Source: Bacillota bacterium | GTDB lineage: Bacteria; Bacillota; Clostridia; Peptostreptococcales; Anaerovoracaceae | Assembly (NCBI GenBank): GCA_030525285.1 | Contig: JAUNFA010000003.1 | Coordinates: 62,001-126,000 of the forward strand | Length of the DNA stretch: 64,000 nt | Direction: 5' to 3' | Part shown: positions 9,656 through 17,081 of the stretch, in pieces | Numbering within the stretch: the first letter of the stretch is position 1 | Layout: each line of letters opens with the position of its first letter | The notes under the pieces: model-generated | What the model was told of the DNA's origin: nothing | Database searches by the model: none | What the model saw: the letters and a program-made list of their open reading frames with translations, nothing else | Translations under genes and position numbers: made by a program

Positions 9656-9769
9656 TGCTTTTTCTGATTATAAAATTAGAGTGATAACTTCCTACAGTTA
9701 AGTATAAAACAAAGCTGTGTGCGATTAAAGATAAATTTGTACAAAATTGCCAAAATGAACAAAAGACGA

Positions 9770-9797
9770 AATGGGATGGATTAAAATCCATCCCATT
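9770..9797 (-). terminator. Terminator of the aminotransferase-aldehyde dehydrogenase operon
   Basis: A perfect 13-bp inverted repeat (AATGGGATGGATT at 9770-9782 with its complement at 9785-9797) lies 46 bases after the aminotransferase stop; on the minus strand it is followed by a pyrimidine-rich tail TCGTCTTTTG. Confidence 0.65.
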
Positions 9798-9843
9798 AAT
9801 GTTTAATTTACTTCCCATAAAATGCCTGATTTAAGCTTGCTTG

Positions 9844-11169
9844 TTAAATCATCTGGTCAACTGAATCTAAAACCTTATCAACGATTGCCAGGTTTTCTCT
9901 TAATTCTTCTTCAGTAATTGTGAGTGGTGGGCAGATAACGAACATATTTTCGTGTGAATATGTCCAGAATCCTTCAGCCTTCAGCATTCCAATAATCTTA
10001 GGCATGATGCCTTCAGGATCCTTGCCGAAAGGTACGATCGGTTCTCTTGTTTCCTTATCCTTAACCAGTTCAACTGCTGAGAACAGACCGATGTGTCTAA
10101 CTTCTCCAACACTCTTGTGAGCAGCTACCCAGCTGTCTTCGATTTCAGCCAGAACAGCGCCAACCTTAGCAACGTTAGCTTCAACATTCTGTGCCTTGTA
10201 TTCATTAATTGTTGCAACTGCTGCAGCACAACCCATTGGATGAGCTGAGTAAGTAAGTCCGCAACCCATTGAAGTTTCATCAAAGTAGTCAGCAATCTTC
10301 TTCTGCATTACAACACCGCCGAGAGGAACGTATCCGCAAGTTGAACCCTTAGCGAATGTGATCATGTCAGGTTCGTAGTCGAAGTTCTGGAATGCGAAAG
10401 CCTTACCAGTTCTGAAGAATCCAGCCATTACTTCGTCAGCAACCATGAGGATGTCATACTTGTCGCAGAGAGCTCTTACGCCCTTGTACCACTGTACAGG
10501 TGGGATAAGAATACCGTTTGAACCTACGATTGATTCGAGCCAGATTGCAGCAATCTGTTCAGGTCCTTCGTAAAGAATCTGATTTTCGAGCAGTTCGAGG
10601 TAGAAGTTTGCGATATCTTCATCACTTTCGAACTTGCATGCCTTAGGAGCTCTGTAAGCATAAGGTCCATCGTACTTAACGAATCCAGGACCACCTGGTT
10701 CGTTGAAGAAGTGTCTAGGTTCGCCTGTCAGCATTCCAGCGCCTGCTGAAGAACCATGATAGCATCTGTACATTGAGAAAATCTTAAGCTTTCCAGTGTA
10801 CTGTCTTGCGATTTTGATAGCGTTTTCGTTTGATTCAGCACCTGCGTTAGTGAAGAATACCTTAGCGCCTTCACCGAAACCAGTAAGGTTAACAACGGCC
10901 TCTGCAGCATCAGCTCTGCAATCTAAAGCGAAAGCAGGTCCGATGAAAGGAATCTTTTCAGCCTGTTCCTTAATAGCATCGATGATAGCTCTGTTGCCAT
11001 GACCCAGGTTTGAGTTTACCAGCTGTGATGACATATCAGCATATTTCTTGCCGTTTTCATCCCAGAAGTAGATGCCTTCTGCCTTAGTTACAACGATAGG
11101 GTCTACCTTGTTCTGAGCTGACCATGAATGTAAATTGTATTTTTTGTCTTTTACTTTGATATCTGACAT
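9844..11169 (-). CDS. Class III PLP aminotransferase (omega-amino acid:pyruvate type)
   Basis: 441 residues, fold type I. The PLP lysine is K274 in TFAKGSTCGY, the pyridine-nitrogen aspartate is D245 in VADEV, and FTNAGAESNENAIK (106-119) is the phosphate-binding segment. The family moves a terminal amino group from substrates such as taurine, beta-alanine or GABA to pyruvate or 2-oxoglutarate, leaving an aldehyde. The gene follows an acylating aldehyde dehydrogenase by 79 bases, so the likely pathway is omega-amine to aldehyde to acyl-CoA. The sequence alone does not decide the substrate; taurine (giving sulfoacetaldehyde) and beta-alanine are the leading options. RBS GAAGGAG precedes ATG. 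Confidence 0.85.
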   Translation of the reverse strand: MSDIKVKDKKYNLHSWSAQNKVDPIVVTKAEGIYFWDENGKKYADMSSQLVNSNLGHGNRAIIDAIKEQAEKIPFIGPAFALDCRADAAEAVVNLTGFGEGAKVFFTNAGAESNENAIKIARQYTGKLKIFSMYRCYHGSSAGAGMLTGEPRHFFNEPGGPGFVKYDGPYAYRAPKACKFESDEDIANFYLELLENQILYEGPEQIAAIWLESIVGSNGILIPPVQWYKGVRALCDKYDILMVADEVMAGFFRTGKAFAFQNFDYEPDMITFAKGSTCGYVPLGGVVMQKKIADYFDETSMGCGLTYSAHPMGCAAAVATINEYKAQNVEANVAKVGAVLAEIEDSWVAAHKSVGEVRHIGLFSAVELVKDKETREPIVPFGKDPEGIMPKIIGMLKAEGFWTYSHENMFVICPPLTITEEELRENLAIVDKVLDSVDQMI

Positions 11170-11189
11170 AATTAAATCTCCTTCAAATA

Positions 11190-11224
11190 TATTCTGATGG
11201 CGAGGTGACTCGCCACCAGAATTA
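11190..11224 (-). promoter_or_regulatory. Intercistronic hairpin between aldehyde dehydrogenase and aminotransferase
   Basis: A 14-bp inverted repeat (ATTCTGATGGCGAG with CTCGCCACCAGAAT) has one A-C mismatch on the plus strand but a G-U pair on the minus strand, so it folds best in the operon transcript. No T-run follows. It may stabilise or process the upstream message, or reduce read-through into the aminotransferase. Confidence 0.55.
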
Positions 11225-11248
11225 AATTATAACAGTGTTAAGCCTGAT

Positions 11249-12676
11249 TTATGCATCAACCTTAGCGATTACATCAGCATCGATAAAGTCTTCAACCTTA
11301 GCTGGCTTCCAGTTAGGAATCTGTCTTGAAACATAAGTGAAGTTGAGCAGATCCTTGTAAGTAGCGTTGTGTGATACACTGTTGCCGCCCCAAGTACCGC
11401 AACCTAATGTCATTGATACAGGGAATCCGCAATCCCAACCACCGGAGTTAGTCAGGCACTGTGGCTGATTAACAACACACTTAGTTACAGGAGCTACTGA
11501 AGCAACTGCATCTACGTCAGCAGGATCGTTAGTGTGGATACCACAGCTGTGTCCCTTACCCTGATAGTCCAGGCAAGCCATCATCTTAGCGATAGCATCG
11601 TCAAGATCCTTAGCCTTCTGTACGCCTGATACAGGTGAAAGCTTTTCGCCTGCGAATGGGTGATCAAGTCCTGCACCGTTTTCTTCAGCCATCAGTACGC
11701 AAGTTCCTTCTGGAACATCGATACCAGCAATCTTAGCGATTGTTTCAGCGTTCTGAGCAACGATAGCTCTGTTAAGAACGTGATCGTTAGGAGTGTTTGG
11801 CCACATAGCAACCTGCAGCTTTTCTTTTTCTTCTGAACCTTCCTTGAAGAGAACTCCGCCTCTCTTAGCCATTTCTTCAACGAATTCATCATAGCAATCT
11901 TCGAATACGATGATGTTGTTTTCTGTTGAGCATGAAGTAGCGTTGTCATATCTCTTTGACTTAACGATCATTTCAGCAACTTTATCCATTGGAGTCTTGC
12001 CAGTTACGATTGATACGCAGTTACCAACACCAACGCCGATAGCAGGAGTACCTGATGAGTAAGCTGTTTCTACGAGAGCTTCGCCACCTGTAGCCAGGAT
12101 GAAGTCACACTGCTTCATGAGCTGCTGTGAAGTTTCCAGCTTAACGTATTCAGGTGCAACTGACTGTACCAGATCTTCTGGGTAACCTAACTTCTTAAGT
12201 GTAGCTCTGATTTCGTCTACGATAACAACGTTGAGCTTCTTGCACTTAGGGTGTGGAGCCAGGATGATAGCGTTTCTTGTCTTGAGAGCCATATTTGACT
12301 TAACGATTGGAGTAGCTTCTCCGTTTGTTACAGGCATGATACCAGCAACAACGCCCATTGGCTTAGCATATGTTGACATTCCAGTTTCTTCGTTTACATC
12401 GATGAGACCAACTGACTTCTGATCCTTCATCTGGAGGTATGCACCCCAAACCTTACCGTAAATTTTACCAACCTTATCTTCTGGGATACCCATGCCTGAT
12501 TCTTCAACCAGCATTTCTGCATACATCTTAGCCTTTTCTGGCTTTGTGAGGTTGTAAGTAACTGCTGCAGTGATCAGATCAACATCTTCCTGAGTGAAGT
12601 TGTTAGCGATTGCCTGAGCTTTTCTGCCCTTTTCTACTAAATCTGCAACGTATCCAGCAAAATTAAGTTCTGCCAT
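11249..12676 (-). CDS. CoA-acylating aldehyde dehydrogenase
   Basis: 475 residues when started at the ATG at 12676, which has AAAGGAGGA eight bases upstream; a longer in-frame start at 12703 lacks a ribosome site. The fold is the aldehyde dehydrogenase superfamily, with catalytic Cys249 in NATSCSTEN and a glycine-rich GVGVGNC motif near 214-220. The sequence type matches CoA-dependent enzymes (AdhE N-domain, EutE/PduP, sulfoacetaldehyde dehydrogenase SauS) rather than hydrolytic ones. It would convert the aldehyde made by the downstream aminotransferase into an acyl-CoA with reduction of NAD(P)+. First gene of the operon; a sigma-A-like promoter and three palindromic operators lie upstream. 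Confidence 0.85.
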   Translation of the reverse strand: MAELNFAGYVADLVEKGRKAQAIANNFTQEDVDLITAAVTYNLTKPEKAKMYAEMLVEESGMGIPEDKVGKIYGKVWGAYLQMKDQKSVGLIDVNEETGMSTYAKPMGVVAGIMPVTNGEATPIVKSNMALKTRNAIILAPHPKCKKLNVVIVDEIRATLKKLGYPEDLVQSVAPEYVKLETSQQLMKQCDFILATGGEALVETAYSSGTPAIGVGVGNCVSIVTGKTPMDKVAEMIVKSKRYDNATSCSTENNIIVFEDCYDEFVEEMAKRGGVLFKEGSEEKEKLQVAMWPNTPNDHVLNRAIVAQNAETIAKIAGIDVPEGTCVLMAEENGAGLDHPFAGEKLSPVSGVQKAKDLDDAIAKMMACLDYQGKGHSCGIHTNDPADVDAVASVAPVTKCVVNQPQCLTNSGGWDCGFPVSMTLGCGTWGGNSVSHNATYKDLLNFTYVSRQIPNWKPAKVEDFIDADVIAKVDA

Positions 12677-12770
12677 TTTAAATGTCCTCCTTTTGATAAA
12701 CAATGATTAACTTTAAATTATATTGTTTTAATCTTTTTAAAGCAGAGCATTACGCCCTAACTACGATATT

Positions 12771-12800
12771 ATAATACCAAAAGATTTCCTTAATGGTCAA
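12771..12800 (-). promoter_or_regulatory. Sigma-A-type extended -10 promoter of the aldehyde dehydrogenase operon
   Basis: On the minus strand TTGACC (12800-12795) is followed after 18 bases by TATTAT (12776-12771), preceded by TGG as an extended -10. It lies about 95 bases before the start codon. A strict -24/-12 sigma-54 element with GG-N10-GC spacing was searched for in this interval and not found. Confidence 0.6.
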
Positions 12801-12955
12801 TGGTAAGAATTTTATTGAGGTCTTATAGTGCGTAGAAATTATAAAAAATGAAAACGTTGAAATTCCAACATTTTGAGAGAAAATATAAAAGAATTTTGAG
12901 TTGATTTTGAAAAAACTTAATAAAAAATAATAATTCTGAAAAAATGGAAAATGAA

Positions 12956-12983
12956 AAATCCGATACATTTATGTATCGGATTT
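12956..12983. promoter_or_regulatory. Palindromic operator copy 1 (GATAC-N6-GTATC) inside a 13-bp inverted repeat
   Basis: The core GATAC-N6-GTATC is at 12962-12977; the perfect symmetry extends to 13 bp per arm (AAATCCGATACAT). On the minus strand it is followed by TTCATTTTCC, so it could also terminate the regulator transcript. It lies about 200 bp upstream of the proposed operon start. Confidence 0.6.
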
Positions 12984-13040
12984 CGTTTGTTCATTAATTA
13001 ACACATTGAGATGTTGAAATTGCAATGCATAGAGGGATGT

Positions 13041-13075
13041 GATACAAAAAAGTATCGCCGATACAAAAATGTATC
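13041..13075. promoter_or_regulatory. Palindromic operator copies 2 and 3 (GATAC-N6-GTATC)
   Basis: Two further exact matches stand at 13041-13056 and 13060-13075, centres 19 bp apart. Between the aldehyde dehydrogenase and its convergent-order regulator gene, three identical half-site pairs with a 6-base spacer occur within 115 bp. The N6 spacing matches the layout of TyrR boxes, in keeping with the TyrR-type helix-turn-helix of the neighbouring regulator. Confidence 0.65.
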
Positions 13076-13168
13076 ACACTTAAAATGACCCGTTTTTAGC
13101 GACTTTTGCACTCTGAAAACGATAGTTAAAAGCTTCACCTTTAGTGTAAACATTGGAATTTCAATACC

Positions 13169-14560
13169 CTATTCATCCTTTGCAGGTGTGAGCCCGTATT
13201 TGTTAAGTTTTCTCACAATGGTAGGCTGACTAACCTGAAGAACCTTTGCCATGGCTCTTGTTGACTTATAGGATTTGAGGGCGGAAGCGAGAATTTCCTT
13301 CTCGGCTTTCTCGATGGCGGCCTGAAGGGAGGTATCAGTGTTAACGTTTGTATTTGTTTCGGCCTCTTCAATGAGAAACGAAGGCAGATTATCCTCGGTT
13401 ATGACAGAATCCGTGGTTGTGAGAATAATTCTTTCTATTATATTACGAAGTTCTCGGATGTTGCCGGGCCACTTGTATTTGAGAAGTATGGTCAGTGCTT
13501 CGGAACATAACGTCTTAGTCTCATTAAGTTCTTTGTTGAACTTATCCAGATAAAGCTGAATGAGAGGAAGAATATCCTCCGGGCGTTCTCTGAGTGGCGG
13601 AACTGAAATGGGTGCGACGTTTAGACTGTAATAGAAATCATCACGGAATTTTTCTTTGCGGACCTGATCTATAAGATTCTTGTTGGTTGCGGCAATGATG
13701 CGAACATCCACAGGTGTAGTCTTGATGCTGCCTACTCTGTTGATGATTCCCGTCTGAATTACACGAAGAACCTTAAGCTGTATGTTCATGGGCATTTCAG
13801 CAACTTCATCAAGAAAAACGGTGCCGCCGGATGCGGATTCAAAAAGACCGATATTACCCTCAGCGCGAGTGCCTGTATATGTGCCTCTGATATAACCAAA
13901 AAGCTCTGATTCGATTAGAGTATCTGGAATTGCACCACAATTGATGTGGATGAAAGGTTTGCTGCTTCTGGCGCTTTGGTCGTGGAGAGTTTTGGCTATA
14001 AGTCCTTTGCCTACGCCGGATTCTCCGGTAATGAGGACAGGTGAGTCAACTGCGGCAAGACGTTTTACGAGTGTAAGTACGTTTTGCATTGACTGGCTTG
14101 CAGCCACAATGCTGTTATTGGGAGTCTCAATAGGCTTCATTTTATTGAAATCAAGAAGCTGTTTGCTGAATACATTTGAGCGTTTACTCTGGGTGGTGAG
14201 TCCGGTGATGTCTCTTGAGACTGTTACTATGTATTCGATATCACCGGAATCATTATGAATCGGGTACCCTGAGGTGAGAAGATGTCTGCCGCGCTTATTT
14301 TCATGAATAAGCGTTGTTTCGACTCCCTTGTTCAGAACCTCTTTGGTTACCGATTGGGTGAATACTCCAAGAGCCATTAGTTCGTCAACGGTCTTACCGA
14401 ACATTTTTTCTCTGCTGTTAACATAGAATTCTTCACATGTGCTGTTGCACCATATGCATATGCCGTCCTTATCGTCAATAAAAACGGCGTCGCTGATTCC
14501 TTCCAGTACGGGAAGTAGAGTGTTGAGTTGAACTGAAGTGTTTGTTATTGAAGAATTCAT
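13169..14560 (-). CDS. PAS-AAA+ enhancer-binding-type regulator with TyrR-like HTH
   Basis: 463 residues. A PAS domain (about 12-120) is followed by an NtrC-type AAA+ domain (about 150-380) with Walker A GESGVGKG (179-186) and Walker B VFLDEV (D251). The sigma-54 contact loop reads GTYTGT (226-231) instead of GAFTGA. The C terminus (about 420-458) has a TyrR-type helix-turn-helix (MAKVLQVSQPTIVRKL). It most likely senses a small metabolite through PAS and controls the adjacent aminotransferase-aldehyde dehydrogenase operon through the GATAC-N6-GTATC sites. The altered loop and the sigma-A-like target promoter leave open whether it truly works with sigma-54. RBS AAGGAGA. Confidence 0.85.
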   Translation of the reverse strand: MNSSITNTSVQLNTLLPVLEGISDAVFIDDKDGICIWCNSTCEEFYVNSREKMFGKTVDELMALGVFTQSVTKEVLNKGVETTLIHENKRGRHLLTSGYPIHNDSGDIEYIVTVSRDITGLTTQSKRSNVFSKQLLDFNKMKPIETPNNSIVAASQSMQNVLTLVKRLAAVDSPVLITGESGVGKGLIAKTLHDQSARSSKPFIHINCGAIPDTLIESELFGYIRGTYTGTRAEGNIGLFESASGGTVFLDEVAEMPMNIQLKVLRVIQTGIINRVGSIKTTPVDVRIIAATNKNLIDQVRKEKFRDDFYYSLNVAPISVPPLRERPEDILPLIQLYLDKFNKELNETKTLCSEALTILLKYKWPGNIRELRNIIERIILTTTDSVITEDNLPSFLIEEAETNTNVNTDTSLQAAIEKAEKEILASALKSYKSTRAMAKVLQVSQPTIVRKLNKYGLTPAKDE

Positions 14561-14592
14561 AATAATTATCTCCTTGAAATAAATTAATTAGT

Positions 14593-14621
14593 ATTATAAT
14601 GTAGAAAAATGAAATTTACAA
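14593..14621 (-). promoter_or_regulatory. Sigma-A promoter of the regulator gene
   Basis: On the minus strand TTGTAA (14621-14616), a 17-base spacer and TATAAT (14598-14593) lie about 33 bases before the regulator start codon. Confidence 0.65.
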
Positions 14622-14674
14622 TATGCTGGTATGACCGACCGTCCGTAATTGTTTTGGAAAGTTTGAAAATTATC

Positions 14675-14703
14675 TTGCAAAGAGTACGGGGTTATGATAT
14701 AGT
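14675..14703 (+). promoter_or_regulatory. Promoter of the infC-rpmI-rplT operon
   Basis: TTGCAA (14675-14680) and TATAGT (14698-14703) with a 17-base spacer lie just upstream of the structured leader. Confidence 0.6.
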
Positions 14704-14709
14704 ACTCGG

Positions 14710-14838
14710 GTAGTAAAGAAGAAGTTGTCCGCTTCTCACCTCAAGACGAGAGTTACTGAGGTTAATATTTTTCATTGACAGGACTTAAGGTCTATTTGTG
14801 TGAATTTGAAGCGGATACTCATATCCGCTTTTTTATTT
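14710..14838 (+). promoter_or_regulatory. L20-type leader with transcription attenuator
   Basis: The roughly 130-base leader before infC contains the GAAGTTGTCCGCTTCTCACCT segment typical of Firmicute infC leaders and ends in a terminator hairpin, AAGCGGATA-CTCA-TATCCGCTT, followed by six T. GTCCGCTT upstream can pair with AAGCGGAT and so compete with the terminator. In the known family, ribosomal protein L20 binds the leader and promotes termination, giving autogenous control. Exact RNA ends are inferred. Confidence 0.75.
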
Positions 14839-14858
14839 GTTTTTGGAGGTGTAAGACT

Positions 14859-15374
14859 ATTAGCAAGGAAGCACTTATCAACGAAGAAATTCGTGCGAAG
14901 GAACTTAGAGTTCTCAGTGGGGATGGAGAACAGCTTGGCATTATGAGCAGACAGGAAGCACTGGATTTGGCAGAGGAGAAGAAGCTGGATCTCGTATGCA
15001 TTGCCCCGAAGGCGAACCCGCCGGTTTGCAGAATTCTCGATTACAGCAAGTATAAGTACGAGATGAAAAAGAGAGAAAAGGAAGCCAAGAAGAAGCAGAA
15101 GACTACAGAAGTTAAGGAAATCAGGCTTTCAACGTTTATAGAAGACCATGACATTATGGTTAAGGCCAAGACTGGAGGTAAGTTTCTCAAGAATGGAGAT
15201 AAACTGAAGGTAAGCCTTAGATTCAGAGGCAGAGAAAGAGACTATGTAGCAAGAGGCATGGAAGTCATGGACAAGTTCGCAGAGGCTGTAGCAGATGTGA
15301 GCGTTATTGAGAAGAAAGCGAAATTTGAAGGCAGAAGCTTAACCATGGTACTTGCACCGAAGGCAGATAAATAA
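14859..15374 (+). CDS. infC: Translation initiation factor IF-3 with AUU start
   Basis: 171 residues starting at ATT (14859), placed 8 bases after GGAGGT (14845-14850). Any upstream ATG in frame would run through the attenuator hairpin, so it is rejected. The N domain begins ALINEEIRAKELRVLSGDGEQ, a lysine-rich linker follows (about residues 70-88), and the C domain ends at about 168. IF-3 proofreads the start codon on the 30S subunit; a rare AUU start is the classic device by which IF-3 limits its own synthesis. First gene of infC-rpmI-rplT, regulated by the L20 leader. Confidence 0.95.
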   Translation: MSKEALINEEIRAKELRVLSGDGEQLGIMSRQEALDLAEEKKLDLVCIAPKANPPVCRILDYSKYKYEMKKREKEAKKKQKTTEVKEIRLSTFIEDHDIMVKAKTGGKFLKNGDKLKVSLRFRGRERDYVARGMEVMDKFAEAVADVSVIEKKAKFEGRSLTMVLAPKADK

Positions 15375-15402
15375 GCAATAAATTTACAGGAGGATTGTTA
15401 CA

Positions 15403-15603
15403 ATGGCAAAGAATAAGATGAAGTCTCACAGAGGCGCAATGAAGAGATTCAAGACAACAGGTTCAGGAAAAGTAAAGAGAAATAAAGCATACAAGAGCCA
15501 TATCCTTACTAAGAAGAGCCAGAAGAGAAAGAGAAATCTCAGAAAGGCAACAACTTTATCAAGTGCAGATCTGAAGAGAATTAAGTCAGTACTTAATGTT
15601 TAG
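15403..15603 (+). CDS. rpmI: Ribosomal protein bL35
   Basis: 66 residues, very basic, with the family start [21 protein letters not shown] and C-terminal [11 protein letters not shown] 50S subunit protein. AGGAGGATTGTTACA precedes ATG; it lies 28 bases after infC and 18 bases before rplT in the standard order. Confidence 0.97.
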   Translation: MAKNKMKSHRGAMKRFKTTGSGKVKRNKAYKSHILTKKSQKRKRNLRKATTLSSADLKRIKSVLNV

Positions 15604-15621
15604 TAGCAGGGAGGTAATAAA

Positions 15622-15975
15622 ATGGCAAGAGTAAAAAAAGGTGTAAACGCACACAAGAGACATAAAAAAGTATTAAAGATGGCTAAGGGTTACTACGGAG
15701 CTAAGAGCAAGCAGTACAGAGCAGCTAAGCCTGCTACTATGAGAGCTCTCCGTTCAGCTTACGTAGGAAGAAAGAACAAGAAGAGAGAATACAGAAGACT
15801 GTGGATTGCAAGAATCAACGCTGCTGCAAGAATGAACGACATTTCATACAGCAGACTGATGGATGGACTTAAGAAGTCAAACATCGAAATCAACAGAAAG
15901 ATGCTTTCAGAAGTAGCAATCGGTGATCCTGCAGCATTCGCACAGCTTTGCGAAACTGCTAAGAAGGCACTGTAA
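15622..15975 (+). CDS. rplT: Ribosomal protein bL20
   Basis: 117 residues, basic, with the family motif [20 protein letters not shown] and [16 protein letters not shown]. It binds 23S rRNA early in 50S assembly and, in Firmicutes, represses this operon by binding the infC leader. GGGAGGTAATAAA precedes ATG. Last gene of the operon, followed by a strong terminator. Confidence 0.97.
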   Translation: MARVKKGVNAHKRHKKVLKMAKGYYGAKSKQYRAAKPATMRALRSAYVGRKNKKREYRRLWIARINAAARMNDISYSRLMDGLKKSNIEINRKMLSEVAIGDPAAFAQLCETAKKAL

Positions 15976-15999
15976 ATAGAATTGTATATATATGAATAT

Positions 16000-16036
16000 A
16001 TGCTCGGAAAATCATGCATTTTCCGAGCATTTTTTT
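16000..16036 (+). terminator. Terminator of the infC-rpmI-rplT operon
   Basis: A 12-bp perfect stem (TGCTCGGAAAAT, loop CATGC) is followed by seven T. Confidence 0.9.
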
Positions 16037-16046
16037 ATGCTAACAC

Positions 16047-16097
16047 TTGAAATGGGCAAGGATTAAGTGTATTATTAGCTAAATGAATAAAAATACA
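16047..16097 (+). promoter_or_regulatory. argC promoter with ARG-box-like operator
   Basis: TTGAAA (16047-16052) and TATTAT (16070-16075), 17-base spacer, form a good promoter. TGAATAAAAATACA at 16084-16097 matches the palindromic ARG box TGAATWWWWATTCA at 13 of 14 positions and would cover the transcription start. ArgR/AhrC with arginine would repress from here; no argR gene is in the window. Confidence 0.65.
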
Positions 16098-16163
16098 ACA
16101 AGCAACATAAACATACAAATACATTAGTGCAATAAATAATAAGATAAGGAGGGAACGCGAAAT

Positions 16164-17081
16164 ATGAAATACAAGGTGTTTGTTGACGGTGGGGAAGGGA
16201 CCACAGGACTTAAAATACATGAATATTTTGCTAAAAGAGACGATATTGAAATTCTCAATATAGACAGGAACAGAAGAAAGGACCTTGAAGAGAGAGTGTC
16301 ATTTATCAGCAGAGCCGACATTTCATTCTTATGCCTTCCCGATGGAGCGGCAAGTGAAATAGCAGCTGCGGCACCAAAGGATGCGAGAATTCTGGATACC
16401 TCCACAGCTCACAGAACAAACAGGGAATGGACCTACGGAATGCCTGAGATTTCGCCGACAAGGCGTAATGAGATAAGAGAAAGCAGCAGGGTTGCTGTGC
16501 CAGGATGTCATGCTACAGGAGTCATAATGCTGATTAAACCTCTCATAGAAAGCGGAATTGTCAGCAGAGACTATCCTTTTGCCGCTACATCCCTTACAGG
16601 CTATAGTGGTGGTGGAAAGAAGATGATTGCTCAGTATGAAGCCGGTGGAGACCCGGCTCTTGAAAGTCCGAGACAATATGGCATTACCCAGTCGCACAAG
16701 CATATACCGGAAATTCTTGCAGCAACAGGCATAAGCCATGCTCCGGGATTCATGCCCATTGTAGCTGACTATTTCAGCGGTATGGAAGTAACAATACCTG
16801 TTCAGGGATGCGGAGCCTCGAAGAAGGAGACACTTGAAACTTTCAAGGAATTTTATGGCGGACAGAAGCTGGTCAAAGTGGTTGACAATCTCGACGACGG
16901 AGGATTCGTGGCAGCGAACAGACTGGCAGGAACGAATAGAATGGAAATAACAGTAGCGGGGAACGATGAAAACATCCTTCTTATTGCAACTTACGATAAT
17001 CTGGGGAAGGGAGCATCAGGAGCTGCCATACAGAACATGAATATTATGCTTGGTATAGATGAAGAGAAAGGACTTATATAA
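16164..17081 (+). CDS. argC: N-acetyl-gamma-glutamyl-phosphate reductase
   Basis: 305 residues, the shorter form of the family. The N-terminal nucleotide-binding region reads VFVDGGEGTTGLKI, and the catalytic cysteine lies in VPGCHATG (about residue 116). It reduces N-acetylglutamyl phosphate to the semialdehyde with NADPH, third step of arginine synthesis. RBS AAGGAGGG. It heads argCJBD; the next gene starts on the base after its stop codon. An ARG-box-like operator precedes it. Confidence 0.95.
   Translation: MKYKVFVDGGEGTTGLKIHEYFAKRDDIEILNIDRNRRKDLEERVSFISRADISFLCLPDGAASEIAAAAPKDARILDTSTAHRTNREWTYGMPEISPTRRNEIRESSRVAVPGCHATGVIMLIKPLIESGIVSRDYPFAATSLTGYSGGGKKMIAQYEAGGDPALESPRQYGITQSHKHIPEILAATGISHAPGFMPIVADYFSGMEVTIPVQGCGASKKETLETFKEFYGGQKLVKVVDNLDDGGFVAANRLAGTNRMEITVAGNDENILLIATYDNLGKGASGAAIQNMNIMLGIDEEKGLI

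Noticed and set aside
12677..12703. Nine-residue extension of the aldehyde dehydrogenase
   Set aside because: The stretch contains the AAAGGAGGA ribosome site of the inner ATG.
12740..12780. Sigma-54 -24/-12 promoter of the aldehyde dehydrogenase operon
   Set aside because: GGGCG...TCTGC has 11 rather than 10 bases between GG and GC, and TTGGTA...ATATCG lacks the GC; neither meets the strict spacing and sequence.
14775..14858. In-frame ATG 28 codons upstream as the IF-3 start
   Set aside because: The extension would be encoded across the attenuator hairpin, has no family match, and the ATT at 14859 has a perfect ribosome site.
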